NCBI GenBank assembly: GCA_003242115.1
Contig: QBMP01000191.1
Coordinates: 1 to 8,994, forward strand
Length of the DNA: 8,994 nucleotides
DNA from: Phormidesmis priestleyi
GTDB lineage: Bacteria; Cyanobacteriota; Cyanobacteriia; Phormidesmidales; Phormidesmidaceae
Direction: 5' to 3'
Part shown: in pieces, positions 5,613-8,994 of the stretch
Layout: each line of letters opens with the position of its first letter
Numbering within the stretch: position 1 is the stretch's first letter
The notes under the pieces: generated by a model
The model's input: only the letters and a program-made list of their open reading frames with translations
Told to the model about the DNA's origin: nothing
Databases searched by the model: none
Program-made: the position numbers and the translations under genes

Positions 5613-7490
5613 TCATCTTTTTATAGCCTGCTTCCAAAATGCCATTCCCTTTGAATAAAGAGCGATCGCACAAAAATAAATAAACTCTCCATATCGTCCT
5701 GCCTTAAATAGCGTAATGCCTTTGTTATTGAGCGCTTCGTGGTAGTCAGGTTTAATCGTAAGAGCTTGGTCGTAGGCAGTGATCGTTTCCTCATAACGGC
5801 CCAATTTACCTAGCGCATTGCCTTTGTTATAGAGTGCTCCGTGGTCGTCAGGGTTAATCGCGAGAGCTTGGTCGTAGGCCGCGATCGCTTCTCCATATCG
5901 ACCCAAATTACCTAGCGCATTGCCTTTGTTAATGAGCGCTATGTGATAGTCAGGCTGAATTAGCAGTGCTTGATCGCTGGCTGTGATCGATTCCTCATAT
6001 CGACCCAAATTAAATAGCGCAACGCTTTTGTTATAGAGCACTTCGTATTTTTTATAGAGCTCTTCGTATTTGTTACAGAGCGCTTCGTAGTCGTCAGGCT
6101 GAATCAGCAAGGCTTGGTCATAGGCTGTGATCGATTCCTCATGTCGACCCAAATTAAATAGCGCATTACCTTTGTTAATAAGCGCTGCGTGGTCGTCAGA
6201 CTGAATCAGCAAGGCTTGGTCGTAGGCTGTGATCGATTCTTCATATCGGCCCCAATTAAGTAGCGCATAGCCTTTGTTACAGAGCGCTTCGTGGTCGTTA
6301 GGCTGAATTATCAGGGCTTGGTCATATGCGGCTATCGATTCCTCATATCGGCCTAGCTTATCTAGCGCATAGCCTTTGTTGTAGATCGCTTTGTGGTCGT
6401 TAGGTTGAATTATCAGGACTTGGTCATATGCGGCTATCGATTCCTCATATCGGCCCAAATTACGCAGCGCAATGCCTTTGATATAAAGCGATGCGTAGTG
6501 GTCAGGCTTAATTAGCAAAGCTTGGTTATATGCGGTAACCACTTCCTCATATCGACCCAAATTATTTAGCGCATAGCCTTTAATATAGAGCGCTTCGTGG
6601 TCGTCAGGCTCAATCAGCAGGGCTTGGTCATAGGCAGCAATCGCTTCTTCATCTCGGCCCAAATCAAATAGCATGTAGCCTTTACCAGACCAAGCTTGAT
6701 GATTGTTTTCTTTTAAAATGATCGCCCTTTCACAACAACGCAAGGCTGTCTCATAGTCTTGCGCCGCAATTAAGACCCGACTTTGTTCTACTAATAGCTG
6801 TGATCGCTGTTGATCGGACTGATCCTTTTCATCAATCAAATTTTGCAGCGCCGCAATTTTCTCATTTCTCTCTGTCTCAGAAAGCGTCAAATATTCAGAA
6901 TATTCGGCATCTAACGCTCGCTTTGTCTCTTGTGAAAGCTGTTCTTTCTCAGCGGCAAATGTCCAAATGCCCGAACGCCAATCGAAAAAATCAACTGCCC
7001 GATACATGAAGTACTTCAGGGCAAAGGGCGGCACCACAAACACCAAACACAAATGCCCAAAAGCCTCGCGAAAGTTCTCTCGCTGTCGATTCAGATGATC
7101 CAAAATTGGCGGCAGTACCTCCAATTTGTAATAGTCATTGCGGCCCACTTCCGACTGAATGTAGGGCAGCAGCGATTGCTCAATGCCCTCAATCACAAGC
7201 GTCTTGAGCTGATCAATATCTTCTCTTGCGGCAATGACGTTTAGCAAGTTGTCAATCGGTTCACTTAGCGTCAGCTTGCCTAGTTGCCGCTGAGGCAAGT
7301 CTTTTTGCAACTGCAAAAACAGTTCTCGCCCTTTTGCAGGCGTACACTGCACAAACACAATGCCGAACCCCTTTCGGCGCTTGAGCGATCGCACCAACGA
7401 CTGATACAGCGCCTCCGGATCGTCTATTTTTGCCCCCGCCGATACCGGAGCAACCGTTTCTGCTACAAAAGATTTATCCACATCAGCCAT
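5613..7490 (-). CDS. TPR-array protein with N-terminal inactive-STAND-like NTPase domain
   Basis: A 625-residue protein. Residues about 22-180 look like a degenerate STAND-type NTPase domain: a strand GFGIVFVQC (41-49) followed by TPAKGREL where a Walker A loop would sit but without GK[ST], and then LCLVFVVPPFALKYF (147-161) and DFFDWRSGIWTF (167-178), which recall the strand and W/F-rich end of this domain in other cyanobacterial TPR proteins. A charged helical linker (181-235) leads to about ten TPR units (roughly 235-600), typified by NKGYALDKLGRYEESIAAYD. Units 2-10 are nearly identical. Fourteen extra residues after unit 7 come from a seven-residue triplication (468-488). The last unit decays into a hydrophobic tail ending KQAIKR. 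The start ATG overlaps the upstream ATPase stop by one base, with AGAGG and GAGGG just upstream, so translation is coupled. A scaffold or sensor partnered with that ATPase is the likely role; the ligand is unknown. Confidence 0.85.
   Translation of the reverse strand: MADVDKSFVAETVAPVSAGAKIDDPEALYQSLVRSLKRRKGFGIVFVQCTPAKGRELFLQLQKDLPQRQLGKLTLSEPIDNLLNVIAAREDIDQLKTLVIEGIEQSLLPYIQSEVGRNDYYKLEVLPPILDHLNRQRENFREAFGHLCLVFVVPPFALKYFMYRAVDFFDWRSGIWTFAAEKEQLSQETKRALDAEYSEYLTLSETERNEKIAALQNLIDEKDQSDQQRSQLLVEQSRVLIAAQDYETALRCCERAIILKENNHQAWSGKGYMLFDLGRDEEAIAAYDQALLIEPDDHEALYIKGYALNNLGRYEEVVTAYNQALLIKPDHYASLYIKGIALRNLGRYEESIAAYDQVLIIQPNDHKAIYNKGYALDKLGRYEESIAAYDQALIIQPNDHEALCNKGYALLNWGRYEESITAYDQALLIQSDDHAALINKGNALFNLGRHEESITAYDQALLIQPDDYEALCNKYEELYKKYEVLYNKSVALFNLGRYEESITASDQALLIQPDYHIALINKGNALGNLGRYGEAIAAYDQALAINPDDHGALYNKGNALGKLGRYEETITAYDQALTIKPDYHEALNNKGITLFKAGRYGEFIYFCAIALYSKGMAFWKQAIKR
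5691..6788 (-). repeat. Tandem 102-bp TPR-coding repeats
   Basis: The TPR part of the gene is a tandem array with a 102-bp period. A recognisable marker, the segment coding the AYDQAL motif, recurs at about 5761, 5863, 5965, 6109, 6211, 6313, 6415, 6517 and 6619. All intervals are 102 bp except one of 144 bp (102 + 42), which is the site of the small-unit expansion. DNA similarity between units is high, well beyond what protein constraint requires, indicating recent duplication or gene conversion. Confidence 0.88.
6027..6089 (-). repeat. Triplicated 21-bp unit inside the TPR array
   Basis: Three in-frame 21-bp units encode YEALCNK, YEELYKK and YEVLYNK. The extra two units (42 bp) explain the single 144-bp interval in the array. 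They lengthen the helix between TPR units 7 and 8 by 14 residues, about four helical turns. Replication slippage is the simplest origin. Confidence 0.88.
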
Positions 7491-8896
7491 TAGCCCTCAT
7501 CCTCTGCAATTGGCTCTGCGGTTGGCTCCTTTGCCTTCAGCTTAGCCAACGCCATCTGAAACTGTTCAAACCCCAGCAGCAGCGGATGCACATCACACCA
7601 CGACCTTAGCCCACCCGCCTGATCATAATAGCGATATTCTATCAAACAGCGATTTAGCAATAGCTCTAGCGACATCGCTTCATTGTCAAACCGCTTACAC
7701 AGATGCGTCTGCGCCAGCACCGCCCAGCGATCGCCCGTTAGCGCCGTCCGGTACGTATCCCGCTGCTCCTCAATCGCAATCTGCGCCGCCTCCGCTGTAA
7801 TCGGCAGCTCATCAATCCAATCTATCGAGCGCTGCAAAAGCTGCATCAGTACCCGCATATGCCCGCCACTCATCATGCACAGCCGGTTCAGCGTCGCCTC
7901 ACTATCAAACACATAGCCCACCAAAAAATTTGGCAATTGCGCATCAATGCTATGCAGCCGTCGGCCAATCACCTCCCGCAGCTTCTCCAAGCCCACCGTA
8001 TTCACCTCACCCGCCAGCGACTTCACCATCACCATCGGCAAAATATCCGGCTTGCCGTAGTTATCTTCTAGCCGCGTCACCCGTGGCGAATAAATCATCT
8101 GAATCGGCACCGTATAAATCACATGACAGTCCAGCCCCCGCATCGGCTCACTGCGATTGAGATAAATCTCATCAAAATTGCTGCGCCCATCCGGCTTATT
8201 CTCCGCAATTCGATCCAAATTATCCGCAATAATCACAATTCCTTTGCAGGGTGGTGGCATCTGCGCTCTCGCCTGCGCGATAAAGCTATTAAGCGCCGCT
8301 AGCAGCGAAGGCGTACTGTCATTGAGCCGCTTCCTTAGCTCCCGCCGAATATCCGGCACCGCCCGCACACTCGCCGTAATTTTAGAAAACTGACTCACCT
8401 GCTGCTCAAAGCTCAGCGTGTCAAATTCTACCTCCGTCACCGCCAATTCTTTGAGTGATTGCCAGCGATCGCGCATCCACTCAATCAGCGGATTGGTTCC
8501 CGCTAGCGGCACTGAGCGCACCAAATTTTTGGTACAGGCAAACAGCACATCCGCATACTCCGTATCCTGCGGCTCCACATCCTCATCATCCGCCGCAAAA
8601 TACACTACCTTGTAGTGCTTCGTTTCCAAGTGATCCTTAAGCCGCAGCAATTCCGTCGTTTTGCCCACGCCCCGATGCCCGCTATAAAGCTGACAAGTCG
8701 GCAGCTTCGAGCGCGTAATTTGATTGCCTAGCTCTCTCACCACATTCCACCGACCCCGCACCGCCTCACAGTTCACATACGTCCCTTCCGGCGGCGGCAA
8801 AAAAGGCTCAAAGGCGCTGTAAATCTCCGTAATCAGCTCTTCTTCCGTCATATTCGTCTGCGGTTTCGGGCGATGCGGCAACTCATCCGGTGTCAT
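7490..8896 (-). CDS. P-loop ATPase (STAND/AAA-like), first gene of the ATPase-TPR operon
   Basis: A 468-residue protein numbered from the ATG at 8896 (a TTG one codon upstream is also open). Walker A is GHRGVGKT (73-80) after the strand TCQLYS; Walker B is IVIIADNLDR (220-229), with Asp-Asn-x-Asp-Arg as in ORC/STAND-type ATPases. IYTVP (260-264) fits a sensor-1 strand, and SGGHMRVLMQLLQ (343-355) fits the conserved helical/winged-helix lid seen in this superfamily. A winged-helix-like tail follows (about 395-445, with DVHPLLL), then an acidic end. No nuclease, protease, TIR or other effector domain is visible, and no transmembrane segment. The stop overlaps the start of the TPR partner (TAATG), so the two products are probably made in fixed ratio and work together. 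Regulated oligomerisation or signalling is an inference from the superfamily. No strong Shine-Dalgarno precedes the start, and a TGA closes the frame five codons further up. Confidence 0.8.
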   Translation of the reverse strand: MTPDELPHRPKPQTNMTEEELITEIYSAFEPFLPPPEGTYVNCEAVRGRWNVVRELGNQITRSKLPTCQLYSGHRGVGKTTELLRLKDHLETKHYKVVYFAADDEDVEPQDTEYADVLFACTKNLVRSVPLAGTNPLIEWMRDRWQSLKELAVTEVEFDTLSFEQQVSQFSKITASVRAVPDIRRELRKRLNDSTPSLLAALNSFIAQARAQMPPPCKGIVIIADNLDRIAENKPDGRSNFDEIYLNRSEPMRGLDCHVIYTVPIQMIYSPRVTRLEDNYGKPDILPMVMVKSLAGEVNTVGLEKLREVIGRRLHSIDAQLPNFLVGYVFDSEATLNRLCMMSGGHMRVLMQLLQRSIDWIDELPITAEAAQIAIEEQRDTYRTALTGDRWAVLAQTHLCKRFDNEAMSLELLLNRCLIEYRYYDQAGGLRSWCDVHPLLLGFEQFQMALAKLKAKEPTAEPIAEDEG

Positions 8897-8994
8897 CAAC
8901 TTTTCGGCTCTTCAGGAACTGCCGTGCAAGGCCCCTACATCTAGTGTTGGGATGAGTCAAAACCTTGTGGGAGAATGAGAGTAGATGTGATGTA
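8897..8994. other. Leader/promoter side of the ATPase-TPR operon
   Basis: The last 98 bp hold no recognisable gene. On the minus strand a TTGACT (8960-8955) resembles a -35 element, but no good -10 follows at 16-18 bp. The segment is probably the operon's upstream region; a cut gene beyond 8994 cannot be judged. Confidence 0.35.

Noticed and set aside
5691..6788. CRISPR array
   Set aside because: The regular repeats have a 102-bp period, lie in a continuous open frame and encode TPR motifs; there are no short repeats separated by unique spacers.
8975..8994. Possible divergent gene start (ATG at 8975 preceded by GGGAG)
   Set aside because: Only six codons are visible before the window ends, and the purine run touches the ATG rather than lying 5-9 bases upstream, so it cannot be supported.

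Overview
The window looks like cyanobacterial chromosome. The octamer GCGATCGC (the HIP1 palindrome that is heavily over-represented in cyanobacteria) occurs about fifteen times in 9 kb, for example near 29, 247, 974, 1864, 2033, 3857, 4374, 4979, 5454, 5662, 5880, 7385, 7728 and 8465. The gene content also fits: a J-domain/TPR protein, a B12-type radical SAM protein, membrane desaturases and TPR/STAND-like NTPase proteins. I cannot name the genus.

Layout from left to right. (1) 1-791, minus strand: a J-domain plus TPR protein, cut off by the window edge. (2) 792-1084: no intact gene. It holds a spacer segment (808-923) and a broken fragment of the 3' end of a radical SAM gene (948-1078). (3) 1085-2233, minus: a cyclopropane-synthase/coclaurine-N-methyltransferase-like SAM methyltransferase. 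It is divergent from (4) 2381-3529, plus: a three-His-box membrane fatty-acid-desaturase-type protein. (5) 3530-3752: hairpin-rich spacer containing a second copy of the 808-923 segment. (6) 3753-5378, minus: an intact cobalamin-binding-domain radical SAM protein. Its 3' end is the parent-like sequence of the broken fragment in (2). (7) 5394-5612: non-coding spacer. (8) 5613-7490 and 7490-8896, both minus: a two-gene operon. The upstream gene encodes a P-loop ATPase. Its stop codon overlaps the start of a TPR protein whose N-terminal domain looks like an inactive STAND-type NTPase.

Two stories stand out. First, the methyltransferase/desaturase pair is bracketed by long direct repeats (808-1078 and 3600-3961). 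The outer copy of the radical SAM 3' end carries a nonsense codon, but 7 of its 13 differences from the intact copy are synonymous. This looks like a lipid-modification cassette inserted at the 3' end of the radical SAM gene, leaving a displaced end behind. The natural inference is that the desaturase and methyltransferase act on the same acyl or other lipid substrate.

Second, the ATPase/TPR operon resembles the NTPase-plus-TPR modules found in cyanobacterial signalling and conflict systems. One partner has intact Walker motifs, the other appears to have lost them, and the TPR array is nearly identical at the DNA level, with a 21-bp triplication that breaks the 34-residue register. No effector domain is visible in the window, so the role of this pair is open.
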